A stretch of 60,492 nt of DNA, from assembly GCA_000824845.1 (NCBI GenBank), contig CCNC01000063.1, positions 1-60,492 on the forward strand. The letters run 5' to 3'. Shown piece by piece: positions 25,269 through 33,572 of this stretch; position 1 is the stretch's first letter; the number at the start of each line of letters is the position of its first letter. Source of the DNA: Mesorhizobium sp. ORS 3359. GTDB lineage: Bacteria; Pseudomonadota; Alphaproteobacteria; Rhizobiales; Rhizobiaceae. Below the pieces are notes generated by a model, which searched no databases, was not told where the DNA came from, and saw nothing but the letters and a program-made list of their open reading frames with translations. The translations under genes were made by a program, and so were the position numbers.

Positions 25269-26531
25269 ATGTCTGCCATGAGAACCAGCCGCCGTTTCTT
25301 CCTCACCGGAGCCTCCGTGCTCGCCGCCGCCATGGTTGCCGGCCAGGCCAGCGCCCAGGACGTGATCGGCGACATCCTGAAATCCTCGACCCGCGGCAAT
25401 TGGGACGACCAGTTCGACGCACGCGCCAACGACACCAACAAGGTCGCCTCGACGCTGCCGATCTTCAGCCAGCAGACGGTGGCCTTCACCGAGCAGGCCG
25501 TGGCGCAGTACCAGAACATCGTCGCCCAAGGCGGCTGGGAACAGGTTCCGGCGACCAAGAAATTGCAGCTCGGCGTCGACGATCCGGATGTCGTGCCGCT
25601 GCGCAAGCGCCTGATGGTTTCGGGCGACCTGCCGCAAAGCGCCGGCATCTCGACGGCCTTCGATTCCTATGTCGACGCCGCGGTCAAGCGCTTCCAGCTC
25701 CGTCACGGCCTGCCGGCCGACGGCGCTATGGGCAAGTACACCTATACGGCAATGAACGTCCCGGCGCAGATCCGCCTCGGCCAGCTGCAGACCAACCTGC
25801 AGCGCCTGAAGGAAAAGGCCGGCACGCTCGGCAGCCGCTATGTGCTGGTCGACATTCCGGCGGCCCAGGTCGAGGCGGTCGAGAACGACCGCGTCGTGCT
25901 TCGCCATACCGCGATCGTCGGCAAGATCGATCGCCAGACGCCGATCGTGAACTCCAAGATCAACGAGATCATCGTCAATCCGTACTGGAATGCGCCGGTC
26001 TCGATCGTGCGCAAGGACATCATTCCGCTGATGCGGAAGGACCCGAATTACCTCAAGGACAGCCACATCCGCCTGTTCGCGCCGGACGGCAGCGAGGTCG
26101 ATCCGATGACCATCGACTGGTCGACGGACGATGCCGCGAAATACCGCTTCCGCCAGGATCCGGGCAGCAACAATGCGATGGCCTCGGTCAAGATCAACTT
26201 CCCGAGCCCGGACGGCGTCTATATGCACGACACGCCGCAGCAGAGCCTGTTCGGCAAGTTGATGCGCTTCGACTCGTCGGGCTGCGTGCGCGTCCAGAAC
26301 GTGCGCGACCTCGTCACCTGGATCCTGCGCGACACGCCCGGCTGGGACCGTCAGCATTTCGAAGCGGCGATCAAGACCGGCGAGAACACGCCGATCAACG
26401 TGGTCAACCCGGTGCCGGTCCACTTCCTCTATCTGTCGGCCTGGTCGACCGCTCCGGGCGTCGTTCAGTTCCGCGACGACATCTACGCACTCGATGGCGC
26501 TCAAGAGCTGCAGATCAGCTCGGCGCAGTAA
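25269..26531 (+). CDS. ldtP: Tat-exported L,D-transpeptidase (YkuD domain), probable LdtR target
   Basis: A 420-residue periplasmic enzyme that forms 3-3 or protein-peptidoglycan cross-links. The N-terminus 'RTSRRFFLTGASVLAAAMVA' is a twin-arginine signal ending 'GQASAQD'. A peptidoglycan-binding domain follows (about residues 115-160, 'VKRFQLRHGLPADGAMGKYT'), then the YkuD catalytic domain (about 190-350) with His in 'YMHDTPQQSLFGKLM' and the nucleophile in 'FDSSGCVRVQNVRDL'. The start is the ATG of MSAMRTSRR; the frame is open further upstream without a signal peptide. LdtR of related genera regulates this enzyme class; the symbol ldtP is assigned by that context. Confidence 0.88.
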   Translation: MSAMRTSRRFFLTGASVLAAAMVAGQASAQDVIGDILKSSTRGNWDDQFDARANDTNKVASTLPIFSQQTVAFTEQAVAQYQNIVAQGGWEQVPATKKLQLGVDDPDVVPLRKRLMVSGDLPQSAGISTAFDSYVDAAVKRFQLRHGLPADGAMGKYTYTAMNVPAQIRLGQLQTNLQRLKEKAGTLGSRYVLVDIPAAQVEAVENDRVVLRHTAIVGKIDRQTPIVNSKINEIIVNPYWNAPVSIVRKDIIPLMRKDPNYLKDSHIRLFAPDGSEVDPMTIDWSTDDAAKYRFRQDPGSNNAMASVKINFPSPDGVYMHDTPQQSLFGKLMRFDSSGCVRVQNVRDLVTWILRDTPGWDRQHFEAAIKTGENTPINVVNPVPVHFLYLSAWSTAPGVVQFRDDIYALDGAQELQISSAQ

Positions 26532-26549
26532 GCATCTGATATAATGTGT

Positions 26550-26581
26550 AAAAAAGGCCGCCAATTTGGTGGCCTTTTTTA
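26550..26581 (+). terminator. rho-independent terminator after ldtP
   Basis: GGCCGCC-AATTT-GGTGGCC stem, flanked by a run of A before and TTTTTT after, 20 bases past the ldtP stop. With A and T runs on both sides it could also end the convergent LuxR-type gene. Confidence 0.88.
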
Positions 26582-26598
26582 TTCCCGCGAGAATAGCC

Positions 26599-27324
26599 CT
26601 AGATCAGCCGCTGGTTCACCAGCCGCGCCACCGCCTGTGCGCGGTTGACGGCGCCGAGCTTGCGCCTGGCATTGTCGACATGGAAGCGCACGGTCGCCTC
26701 CGCGATGCCGAGGATCACCGAGATCTCCCAGTCGGTCTTGCCCTCGGCGACCAAAGCCAGGCTGTCGCGCTCTCGCGTCGTGAGCCTGACTGCGGTGGTC
26801 GGGGGCGGCGAAGTCAGGCTCATCAGCCTTTCCGTCAGCGCCAGGCCCGCCATGTGGATGGCGAAACGCTCGTCCGGCGCAAACTCCCGCCGGTGAAAGC
26901 CGAGATGCAGCGAGGCGATCACGCCACTCGCGCCGTAAGAAGTGGCGCAGAGCGCGTCGTCGATATTGGCTTCGCTCAACGCATCCCAATAGGCGCCGTA
27001 TTGCGCATCATCGTGCGGCGCGAAATCGCTGAAGCGGTAGCTCGTGCGGCTCTCGCGGATCGCCCCCAGCAACGGATTGCATTCGAAGCAGACATAGTCG
27101 AAGGCCGGGCTGCCCGGCCAACCGCTTGGCGCCAGCCTTGTGATGAAGCCACCGGCCGCCCAGTGGCTGGCCGAGGTTAGGATCGCCGCCGGCCGCCGGT
27201 AAAGCCTTGTCTGCAGATAGGAGGCGCCGAAATCTTCCATTGCCGCGAAGAAGGCGGCGCTGGCGTCTTCGGCCGTAGGCGCCGCATACGCCGCCTCCAC
27301 ATGCGTCATCAATCGTGACAGCAT
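26599..27324 (-). CDS. LuxR-family regulator with autoinducer-binding-type domain (LuxR solo)
   Basis: A 241-residue regulator: N-terminal autoinducer-binding-like domain (about residues 15-165) and C-terminal GerE/LuxR helix-turn-helix ('LTTRERDSLALVAEGKTDWE' then 'ILGIAEATVRFHVDNARRKL', about 180-235). No luxI-type synthase lies in the window, so it is a solo. In TraR/LuxR the ligand pocket uses an Asp-Pro dipeptide; the matching place here reads 'FECNPLLGAIRESR', with Asn for Asp, so the ligand may not be a standard acyl-homoserine lactone. The start at MLSRLMTHVE is chosen over a longer frame. It is convergent with ldtP. Confidence 0.85.
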   Translation of the reverse strand: MLSRLMTHVEAAYAAPTAEDASAAFFAAMEDFGASYLQTRLYRRPAAILTSASHWAAGGFITRLAPSGWPGSPAFDYVCFECNPLLGAIRESRTSYRFSDFAPHDDAQYGAYWDALSEANIDDALCATSYGASGVIASLHLGFHRREFAPDERFAIHMAGLALTERLMSLTSPPPTTAVRLTTRERDSLALVAEGKTDWEISVILGIAEATVRFHVDNARRKLGAVNRAQAVARLVNQRLI

Positions 27325-27379
27325 CGCTCGCCCCAGTGTCAACCCACCCGGAACCCAGGGTTGCACGGGCCGTGCCATG

Positions 27380-27616
27380 CCGCAAGGGAGGGGCGCTTCG
27401 TCTGTCAACCCGGCGTTTTCGAGAGGTTGATGGAGTTGGCCCCTCGCGTATCAGGAAAGGCGCGGCGCCAGCCACCCGCGGGCTTCCTCCAGAAGCGAGC
27501 GGACCCGGCGCCCTCTTCTGTATTTGCCACGCCGATTCCAGGGCCTTGGCGTGGCGGCCGGCCACCCGGCGCCCCTTAGCAGCCTTGCGCTGACGCCGGG
27601 TGCCGGCCGGTTTTTT
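27380..27616 (+). ncRNA. candidate small RNA or leader upstream of glyA
   Basis: The 572 bases between the LuxR-type gene and glyA have no supported protein gene. The plus strand shows nested stems: GAGGGGC (27388-27394) with GCCCCTC (27439-27445), enclosing TCAACC (27405-27410) with GGTTGA (27425-27430). It ends in a 16-bp hairpin with T6. Nothing on the plus strand upstream needs that terminator, so a short RNA starting near 27340-27390, or an attenuated glyA leader, is inferred. I could not match it to 6S RNA, SRP RNA or a known riboswitch. Ends are approximate. Confidence 0.4.
27556..27616 (+). terminator. strong terminator hairpin with T6, 281 bases before glyA
   Basis: GGCCGGCCACCCGGCG (27556-27571) pairs with CGCCGGGTGCCGGCC (27594-27608) with one bulged base and a 22-base loop. 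Two G residues and TTTTTT (27611-27616) follow. It would stop plus-strand transcription before glyA. Confidence 0.75.
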
Positions 27617-27896
27617 CGAACTTGGCTGGCGCTCCGGATATCGCGAGCCGCCGGATGCGCCCCGACATTGGGGGACGCTCTCGACCAAGCGCCGCGGCTG
27701 CGGCGAGAGAGCGGACGTGGGGCCGTCGGGGCGCATCTTCGATCCTCAGGAGCCGAGCACTGCGAAATTAGAACCAGGCGGCTTGTCTTGGCGCAAACCG
27801 GCCAGCAAATTTCGCGCCGCAAACGTGGCGGCCCGAAAACAACTGTGTTAATGCGCGGCGACCTCGCAGACCTCCGGCCCCAAGGGAAAGCAAGCC

Positions 27897-29210
27897 ATGT
27901 CAAATGCAGCGGCAGCCTCCAGCAAATTCGAATCCTTCTTCGAGACCACGCTTGCTGACGCCGATCCGGAAATCTTCGGCGCCATCCGCAACGAGCTCGG
28001 TCGCCAGCGCCATGAGATCGAGCTGATTGCGTCGGAAAACATCGTGTCGCGCGCCGTGCTCGAAGCGCAGGGCTCGATCATGACCAACAAATATGCCGAG
28101 GGCTACCCGGGCAAGCGCTACTATGGCGGCTGCCAGTTCGTCGACGTGGCCGAGGAACTCGCCATCGAGCGCGCGAAAAAGCTGTTCGGCTGCAACTTCG
28201 CCAATGTCCAGCCGAATTCGGGCAGCCAGATGAACCAGGCGGTGTTCCTGGCGCTGCTCCAGCCCGGCGACACCTTCATGGGGCTCGATCTGAATTCGGG
28301 CGGCCATCTCACACACGGCTCGCCGGTCAACATGAGCGGCAAGTGGTTCAAGGTCGTCTCCTACGGCGTGCGCAAGGATGATCACCTGCTCGACATGGAC
28401 GCGATCGAGAAAACCGCGCATGAGACCAGGCCGAAGCTGATCCTGGCCGGCGGCACCGCCTATTCGCGCATCTGGGACTGGAAGCGGTTCCGCGAGATCG
28501 CCGATTCGATCGGCGCTTATCTCATGGTCGACATGGCCCATATCGCCGGCCTCGTCGCCGGCGGCGTGCACCCGTCGCCGCTGCCCTATGCCCATGTCGT
28601 GACCACGACGACGCACAAGTCGCTGCGCGGCCCGCGCGGCGGCATGATCCTGTGCAACGACGAGGAGATCGCCAAGAAGATGAACTCGGCGGTTTTCCCG
28701 GGCTTGCAGGGCGGTCCGCTGATGCATGTCATCGCCGCCAAGGCGGTGGCGCTCGGCGAGGCGCTGAAGCCGAGCTTCAAGACCTATGCTGAAAGCATCG
28801 TCGCCAACGCCAAGGCGCTGGCGTCCAGCCTGCAGGAGACCGGCCTCGATATCGTCTCGGGCGGCACCGACAACCATTTGATGCTGGTCGACCTTCGTCC
28901 GAAGAACGCCACCGGCAAGCGCGCGGAGGCGGCGCTCGGCCGCGCCAACATCACCTGCAACAAGAATGGCATCCCGTTCGATCCGGAAAAGCCGTTCGTC
29001 ACCTCGGGCGTGCGCCTCGGCACGCCGGCCGGCACCACGCGCGGCTTCGGCCAGGCCGAATTCCGCGAGATCGGCAAGCTGATTGCCGAGGTGCTGGACG
29101 GGCTGAAGGTGGCGAATTCCGACGAAGGCAATGCAGCGGTCGAGGCCGCGGTGAAGGCCAAGGTCACGGCGCTGACCGACCGCTTCCCGCTCTACCCCTA
29201 CCTCGGTTGA
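27897..29210 (+). CDS. glyA: serine hydroxymethyltransferase
   Basis: A 437-residue PLP enzyme that converts serine and tetrahydrofolate to glycine and methylene-THF. The PLP-lysine segment is '[17 protein letters not shown]' near residue 242, the N-terminal signature is '[11 protein letters not shown]' near 41, and '[17 protein letters not shown]' near 61 is another conserved block. Length and start ([10 protein letters not shown]) match rhizobial GlyA. AAGGGAAAG precedes the ATG. A terminator-like hairpin lies about 280 bases upstream and may separate it from, or attenuate, upstream transcription. Order glyA - (secreted protein) - nrdR - rib genes resembles that of related rhizobia. Confidence 0.97.
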   Translation: MSNAAAASSKFESFFETTLADADPEIFGAIRNELGRQRHEIELIASENIVSRAVLEAQGSIMTNKYAEGYPGKRYYGGCQFVDVAEELAIERAKKLFGCNFANVQPNSGSQMNQAVFLALLQPGDTFMGLDLNSGGHLTHGSPVNMSGKWFKVVSYGVRKDDHLLDMDAIEKTAHETRPKLILAGGTAYSRIWDWKRFREIADSIGAYLMVDMAHIAGLVAGGVHPSPLPYAHVVTTTTHKSLRGPRGGMILCNDEEIAKKMNSAVFPGLQGGPLMHVIAAKAVALGEALKPSFKTYAESIVANAKALASSLQETGLDIVSGGTDNHLMLVDLRPKNATGKRAEAALGRANITCNKNGIPFDPEKPFVTSGVRLGTPAGTTRGFGQAEFREIGKLIAEVLDGLKVANSDEGNAAVEAAVKAKVTALTDRFPLYPYLG

Positions 29211-29318
29211 ACCTTCCGCCGGTTGTCAGCCCTCGGTTGACCAGGCGCCGCGCGTCATCTTTTATCCTCGCGCTTCGCGCCGCTCCCTGATCGGGCGGCG
29301 CGGCTTACTGGAGATTTG

Positions 29319-29912
29319 ATGATGCGCACTTTCCACCTTGCCGCCCTGGCCTTGTCAGGCTCGCTGACCGCCTTCGCCCTGTCAGGCGCAATTGCGCAGG
29401 AGCAGACGCAGTCCGCCTCCGACATGCCGGCCACCAAAACCTTCGGCAGGTGGACCACTATCATCGACACGCTCGATACCGGGCAGGACGCACACAAGAC
29501 TTGCGCCGCCTCGACGGCTTTCGTCGATGGCGACGGCAACGCCGGCTCCCTGACGCTGTCGATCTCGACCGGCGATGCGCTGCCGCCGGACGCCTATCCG
29601 GCCATCATGTTCATCATCGATAACAAGACGCTGCCGACCGGCGACAAGATCGCCGCGACTTTCGGCGACCCCGGCGTGAAGGTGGCCGCGACCGTAAGCT
29701 CCAACGCGGCCGCGGGCGGCCGTCCGAGCTGGATGGTCGACGACCAGGCCAAGACCAGTCTTGCCCTGCTGCGCGCCATGCGCAAGGTTACCTCGCTCGA
29801 CGTGACCTTCGGCAAACAGCAGGTCACCAGCATCCCGATGGACGGCTTCACCAAGGCCTATCGCAATCTCGGCACCTCCTGCGGTTTCTCGACCAAGGAT
29901 GTCGCGCCCTGA
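29319..29912 (+). CDS. exported hypothetical protein (IalB-like size and layout)
   Basis: A 197-residue periplasmic protein. The signal peptide spans about residues 1-26 ('FHLAALALSGSLTAFALSGA', cleavage near 'GAIAQEQ'). The mature part has 'KTFGRWTTIIDTLDTGQDAH', two cysteines ('HKTCAAS' and 'GTSCGFS') and a compact beta-rich middle. The opening F-G-x-W, signal peptide and cysteines recall invasion-associated locus B proteins, but identity is too weak to assert. GGAG lies 5 bases before this ATG and 8 bases before the next in-frame ATG, so the start is uncertain by one codon. It lies between glyA and nrdR. Confidence 0.7.
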   Translation: MMRTFHLAALALSGSLTAFALSGAIAQEQTQSASDMPATKTFGRWTTIIDTLDTGQDAHKTCAASTAFVDGDGNAGSLTLSISTGDALPPDAYPAIMFIIDNKTLPTGDKIAATFGDPGVKVAATVSSNAAAGGRPSWMVDDQAKTSLALLRAMRKVTSLDVTFGKQQVTSIPMDGFTKAYRNLGTSCGFSTKDVAP

Positions 29913-30052
29913 CACTTGCCGGCCGGCGGGGCGGGGCGCTGGCAATTATCCCCGCGCCTCGCTATCTCTGATACGAAGGCTCCGCGCTTTGCCATGGCGG
30001 CAAAACAGACTAAGCCTGCGGCCTCCCGAGAATCGCCAACCGAAAGCTTCCC

Positions 30053-30532
30053 ATGCGCTGCCCCTATTGCCAGTCCGAAGATACGCAGGTGAAGGACTCG
30101 CGTCCCGCCGAGGATGGCGCGGCCATCCGCAGGCGGCGGGTGTGCCCGGATTGCGGCGGCCGCTTCACCACCTTCGAGCGTGTCCAGCTGCGCGATCTCG
30201 TCGTCATCAAGAAGTCCGGCCGCAAGGTGCCATTCGACCGCGACAAGCTGCTGCGCTCCGTCGAGATCGCCGTGCGCAAGCGCAATGTCGACCCCGAGCG
30301 CATCGACCGCGCCGTCACCGGCATCGTGCGCCAGCTGGAAAGCTCGGGCGAGACCGAGATCGCTTCAGGCGAGGTCGGCCGCTTGGTCATGGAGGCGCTG
30401 AAGTCGCTGGATGACGTCGCCTATGTCCGCTTCGCCTCGGTCTATCGCAATTTCCGCGAGGCCAGGGATTTTCACGAGCTGCTGGGCGAATTGAAGGGCG
30501 ACGAGGAAAAGACCGAAGAGGACGCTGGCTGA
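30053..30532 (+). CDS. nrdR: transcriptional repressor NrdR
   Basis: A 159-residue regulator of ribonucleotide reductase genes. The N-terminal zinc ribbon has '[17 protein letters not shown]' and '[17 protein letters not shown]' (four Cys), followed by an ATP-cone domain from about residue 48 ('[20 protein letters not shown]'). Length and start are canonical. It binds NrdR boxes when its ATP-cone senses dATP/ATP. It is the first gene of a tight run with ribD (2 bases between). No NrdR box is evident next to it, so its targets lie elsewhere. Confidence 0.97.
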   Translation: MRCPYCQSEDTQVKDSRPAEDGAAIRRRRVCPDCGGRFTTFERVQLRDLVVIKKSGRKVPFDRDKLLRSVEIAVRKRNVDPERIDRAVTGIVRQLESSGETEIASGEVGRLVMEALKSLDDVAYVRFASVYRNFREARDFHELLGELKGDEEKTEEDAG

Positions 30533-30534
30533 CC

Positions 30535-31662
30535 ATGACGGTACCGCGACTGGACGAGGCCGCGCAGGCGGCCCTTGATCGCCGCTTCATGGCTGCGGCC
30601 ATCAGGCTGTCGCGCCGCAATGCCGGCCGCACCTCCACCAACCCCTCCGTCGGCACCATCATCGTGCGCGACGACGGCACCGGTCCGATGATCGTCGGCA
30701 CCGGCGTGACCGCCGTCGGCGGCCGCCCGCATGCCGAGACAGAGGCGCTGGCCGAGGCCGGCGAGCTCGCGCGCGGCGCCACTGCCTATGTGACATTGGA
30801 GCCCTGCGCCCATCACGGCCGCACCCCGCCTTGCGCCAACGCGCTGGTCAATGCCGGCATCGCACGCGTCGTCGGTGCTGCCAGCGATCCCGACCCGCGC
30901 GTCTCGGGCAAGGGCTACGCCATACTGCGCGCCGCCGGTGTCGAGGTGGTGGAGAAGGTGCTGGCAGCCGAAGCCGCAGAGCAGATGGCCGGTTATCTCA
31001 CTCGCTCCCTGAAGAAGCGCCCGGAAGTAACTCTGAAGCTTGCGCTCTCGAGCGACGGCAAGATCGGCCGCAGGGGCGCCGGCCAGGTCGCCATTACCGG
31101 CGAGATCGCGCGGCGCGACGTCTATCTGATGCGCGCCGAGTCCGACGCCATCCTGGTCGGCATCGGCACCGCGCTCGAGGACGACCCGGCGCTGACGGTG
31201 CGCCTGCCGGGGCTGGAGAACCGCTCGCCGGCGCGCATTGTCCTCGATCGGCAGATCCGGTTGCCGGAGACATCCAAGCTGGTGTCCGGCGTCGACCGCG
31301 TGCCGCTCTATGTCGCCTCGTGCCTCGAAGCAGACCCGCACCGGCGGGCCGCGCTCGAACGCGCCGGCGTGCGCTTCATCGGCACCGAAACCCATCACGG
31401 CGTCGTCGCTTTGCCGGAATTGCTGGAAGACCTTGCCGCGCTCGGCATGGCAAGCGTTTTGGTCGAAGGCGGCGCCCAGGTGGCCAGGGCCTTCCTCGAG
31501 GAAGACCTTGTCGACCGTATCGTCCTGTTCCAGGGGCCGGACGCCATTGGCGAAGACGGTATTGCATCGCCGATCGACGCCGACCATATCCCGGCTGGAT
31601 TTCGCAAGCTGCGCGACATGCGCTTCGGCGAGGACAGCTACGCCGAATGGGTGAGACTATGA
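30535..31662 (+). CDS. ribD: bifunctional riboflavin deaminase/reductase RibD
   Basis: A 375-residue enzyme for two steps of riboflavin synthesis. The N-terminal deaminase domain holds the zinc motifs 'GGRPHAETEAL' near residue 66 and 'LEPCAHHGRTPPCANAL' near 89. The C-terminal reductase domain (about 160-370) has 'TLKLALSSDGKIGRRGAGQV', 'MRAESDAILVGIGTALED' and 'MASVLVEGGAQVARAFLEED'. It starts 2 bases after nrdR. Its stop codon lies inside a 49-bp inverted-repeat element (31655-31703), so the last three codons are part of that repeat. Confidence 0.96.
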   Translation: MTVPRLDEAAQAALDRRFMAAAIRLSRRNAGRTSTNPSVGTIIVRDDGTGPMIVGTGVTAVGGRPHAETEALAEAGELARGATAYVTLEPCAHHGRTPPCANALVNAGIARVVGAASDPDPRVSGKGYAILRAAGVEVVEKVLAAEAAEQMAGYLTRSLKKRPEVTLKLALSSDGKIGRRGAGQVAITGEIARRDVYLMRAESDAILVGIGTALEDDPALTVRLPGLENRSPARIVLDRQIRLPETSKLVSGVDRVPLYVASCLEADPHRRAALERAGVRFIGTETHHGVVALPELLEDLAALGMASVLVEGGAQVARAFLEEDLVDRIVLFQGPDAIGEDGIASPIDADHIPAGFRKLRDMRFGEDSYAEWVRL

Positions 31663-31703
31663 TCCCAAGAAGTGGGAACCGGGTTTTGGATTAGATCATA
31701 GTC
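31655..31703. repeat. 49-bp dispersed inverted-repeat element overlapping the ribD stop
   Basis: GACTATGATC (31655-31664) and GATCATAGTC (31694-31703) are perfect 10-bp inverted ends. The interior runs CCAAGAAGTGGGAACCGGG, then TTTTGGATTA. This corresponds to a very common rhizobial dispersed element with the core ATGATCCCGAAAAGTGGGAA, recognised from memory. It separates ribD from ribE. Confidence 0.8.
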
Positions 31704-31723
31704 AAAACGAAAGAAGCTCTCTG

Positions 31724-32341
31724 ATGTTCACGGGAATTGTGACTGACGTCGGTACGGTAGCCGCTGTGAAGCCGCTCGCCGAAGGCGTCGGCCTGCGCAT
31801 CGACACCGCCTATGATTCGGAGACCATCGCCATTGGCGCCTCGATTTCCTGCGGCGGCGTCTGCCTGACCGTCACGGCGCTCCCCGAACATGGGTCGAAC
31901 GCGCGCTGGTTCGAGGTCGAGGCCTGGGAGGAGGCGCTCAGGCTGACCACCGCTTCGAGTTGGAAATCCGGCACCCGGATCAATCTCGAACGGGCGCTGA
32001 AGATCGGCGACGAGCTCGGCGGCCACATCGTCTCCGGTCACGTCGACGGCACTGCCGAGATCGTCAAGCGCAAGGAGGAGGGCGATGCCGTGCGCTTCAC
32101 CCTGGAAGCGCCGCGCCATCTGGCGAAGTTCATCGCGCCGAAGGGCTCGGTCGCGCTCGACGGCACATCCCTCACCGTCAACAAGGTGGAAGGTACCCGC
32201 TTCGACGTGCTGCTCATCCATCACTCGCTGACCGTTACCACCTGGGGCGAGCGCCATGCCGGCGACCGCGTCAACATCGAGATCGATACGATGGCCCGCT
32301 ACGCCGCGCGCTTGGCGGAGGCGGCGAAAGAGGGGCTTTGA
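31724..32341 (+). CDS. ribE: riboflavin synthase alpha subunit
   Basis: A 205-residue enzyme that dismutates two 6,7-dimethyl-8-ribityllumazine molecules to riboflavin. It starts 'MFTGIVTDVGTV', the family hallmark, and contains two homologous lumazine-binding barrels (about residues 1-97 and 98-195). Characteristic segments are 'SCGGVCLTVTAL' in the first and 'ALDGTSLTVNKVEG' in the second, with 'GHIVSGHVDGTAEIV' at the junction. The stop overlaps the start of a small downstream ORF in TGATG form, a sign of translational coupling. It lies 20 bases past the end of a dispersed repeat. Confidence 0.96.
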   Translation: MFTGIVTDVGTVAAVKPLAEGVGLRIDTAYDSETIAIGASISCGGVCLTVTALPEHGSNARWFEVEAWEEALRLTTASSWKSGTRINLERALKIGDELGGHIVSGHVDGTAEIVKRKEEGDAVRFTLEAPRHLAKFIAPKGSVALDGTSLTVNKVEGTRFDVLLIHHSLTVTTWGERHAGDRVNIEIDTMARYAARLAEAAKEGL

Positions 32342-32502
32342 TGGATCCCGCCGGAGCCGAAGAGAAGGCCGACCGCCGACAGATGACTCTTGAGGCGTTG
32401 GCGGATGTCGATGCCGGCCGAGTGATCGATCACAGGGAGGTAGAGGCTTGGGTCAAGAACCTCGTAAAGCGCGTGGAGACCGTAGTGCGCCAGCCTGACT
32501 AG
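32341..32502 (+). CDS. small antitoxin-like ORF between ribE and ribH
   Basis: A 53-residue ORF whose ATG overlaps the ribE stop by one base (TGATG). The core 'LEALADVDAGRVIDHREVEA' followed by 'WVKNLV' closely resembles the C-terminal pattern of RelB/ParD/CopG-type antitoxins of alphaproteobacteria (A-L-A-D-V-D-A-G-R-x-I-D-H). No toxin reading frame follows; stops occur in all frames of the 84-base gap before ribH. It may be an orphan antitoxin, a remnant of a toxin-antitoxin pair, or a domesticated regulator of the rib genes. The charged, cytosolic composition fits. Function is not established. Confidence 0.6.
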   Translation: MDPAGAEEKADRRQMTLEALADVDAGRVIDHREVEAWVKNLVKRVETVVRQPD

Positions 32503-32586
32503 GCCACAGAACGTCGCGCCCAGCATCTTCCGCTTGCGATCAACCCCGCTTCGGCCTAAGTCACCGGCAACCCCCCGGAGACTTTT

Positions 32587-33081
32587 ATGGCAGGCACATC
32601 CCAACACGGCAAAGCGTTCATTCGCCCGAAGGCGAAGGCGCATCTGCTTATTGTCGAAGCGCGTTTCCACGATGATCTCGCCGACGCTCTGCTCGAAGGC
32701 GCGACCGGCGCGCTCGATGAGGCCGGCGCCACCTATGACGTGGTGACGGTTCCCGGCTCGCTGGAGATACCGGCTGTCATCACCTTCGCGCTCGATGGCG
32801 CAGCCGAAGGCGGCACGCATTATGACGGCTTCGTCGCGCTCGGTACCATCATCCGCGGCGATACCTATCATTTCGACATCGTCGCCAATGAATCGAGCCG
32901 TGCCCTGATGGACCTTTCGGTGCAGGAGGCGGTCGCGATCGGCAACGGCATCCTGACCACCGAGAACGACGCGCAGGCATGGACGCGCGCGAAGAAGGCC
33001 GAGGGCGACAAGGGTGGCTTCGCCGCCCGCGCAGCGTTGACCATGATCGCGCTCAAAGAGAAATTTGGAGCCCAATCGTGA
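32587..33081 (+). CDS. ribH: 6,7-dimethyl-8-ribityllumazine synthase
   Basis: A 164-residue enzyme that condenses 5-amino-6-ribitylaminouracil with dihydroxybutanone phosphate to give the substrate of RibE. Family segments are '[20 protein letters not shown]' near residue 19, '[12 protein letters not shown]' near 53, '[20 protein letters not shown]' near 82 (with the catalytic-type His) and '[19 protein letters not shown]' near 117. CCCCGGAGAC precedes the ATG. The stop overlaps the nusB GTG start by four bases, a conserved ribH-nusB coupling. Confidence 0.97.
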   Translation: MAGTSQHGKAFIRPKAKAHLLIVEARFHDDLADALLEGATGALDEAGATYDVVTVPGSLEIPAVITFALDGAAEGGTHYDGFVALGTIIRGDTYHFDIVANESSRALMDLSVQEAVAIGNGILTTENDAQAWTRAKKAEGDKGGFAARAALTMIALKEKFGAQS

Positions 33082-33572
33082 CCGAGCCTGCCTCGACCGG
33101 AGCGGTGCGCCACGCCAACAAGCGCGGCGCCGCCCGTCTTGCCGCCGTCCAGGCGCTTTATCAGATGGATGTGGCCGGTAGCGGCGTCTTCGAGATCACG
33201 GCCGAATACGAGGCCTTCCGCCTCGGCAAGGAAGTCGATGGCGCGCTCTATCGCGAGGCGGACGCGCAATGGTTCCGCGCCATCCTGACCGGCGTCGTCG
33301 AGAACCAGAAGACCATCGATCCGGTCATCCGCCAGGCGCTGACCGAGGACTGGCCGCTGTCGCGGCTGGATTCGACGCTGCGCGCCATCCTGCGCGCCGG
33401 CGTCTATGAATTGATGAAGCGCGAGGACGTGCCGGTGGCCGTGATCGTCTCAGAATATGTCGACATCGCAAAAGCTTTTTACGAGGAAGACGAGCCAAAG
33501 CTGGTGAATGCCGTTCTCGATCGCGTCTCGCGCCGGGTTCGCGGCGAGGGGCGTGGCAAGGACGCTTCGTGA
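33078..33572 (+). CDS. nusB: transcription antitermination factor NusB
   Basis: A 164-residue all-helical RNA-binding protein that joins NusE (S10) on boxA in rRNA antitermination. The opening '[20 protein letters not shown]' near residue 14 and the C-terminal '[20 protein letters not shown]' near 110 followed by '[21 protein letters not shown]'-type sequence are diagnostic (the last given as pattern). It starts at a GTG that overlaps the ribH stop by four bases, and its own stop overlaps the start of the following MFS gene, so three genes are tightly coupled. Confidence 0.95.
   Translation: MTEPASTGAVRHANKRGAARLAAVQALYQMDVAGSGVFEITAEYEAFRLGKEVDGALYREADAQWFRAILTGVVENQKTIDPVIRQALTEDWPLSRLDSTLRAILRAGVYELMKREDVPVAVIVSEYVDIAKAFYEEDEPKLVNAVLDRVSRRVRGEGRGKDAS

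Noticed and set aside
27380..27616. 6S RNA, SRP RNA or a known riboswitch upstream of glyA
   Set aside because: I could not find the conserved central bubble of 6S, the GGAAGGAAGCAGC-like SRP loop, or tandem glycine-aptamer motifs by eye; left as an unassigned candidate.
27008..27736. 242-codon minus-strand frame upstream of the LuxR-type gene
   Set aside because: Out of frame with the LuxR domains and rich in Arg/Pro/Gly; the region holds the structured RNA candidate instead.
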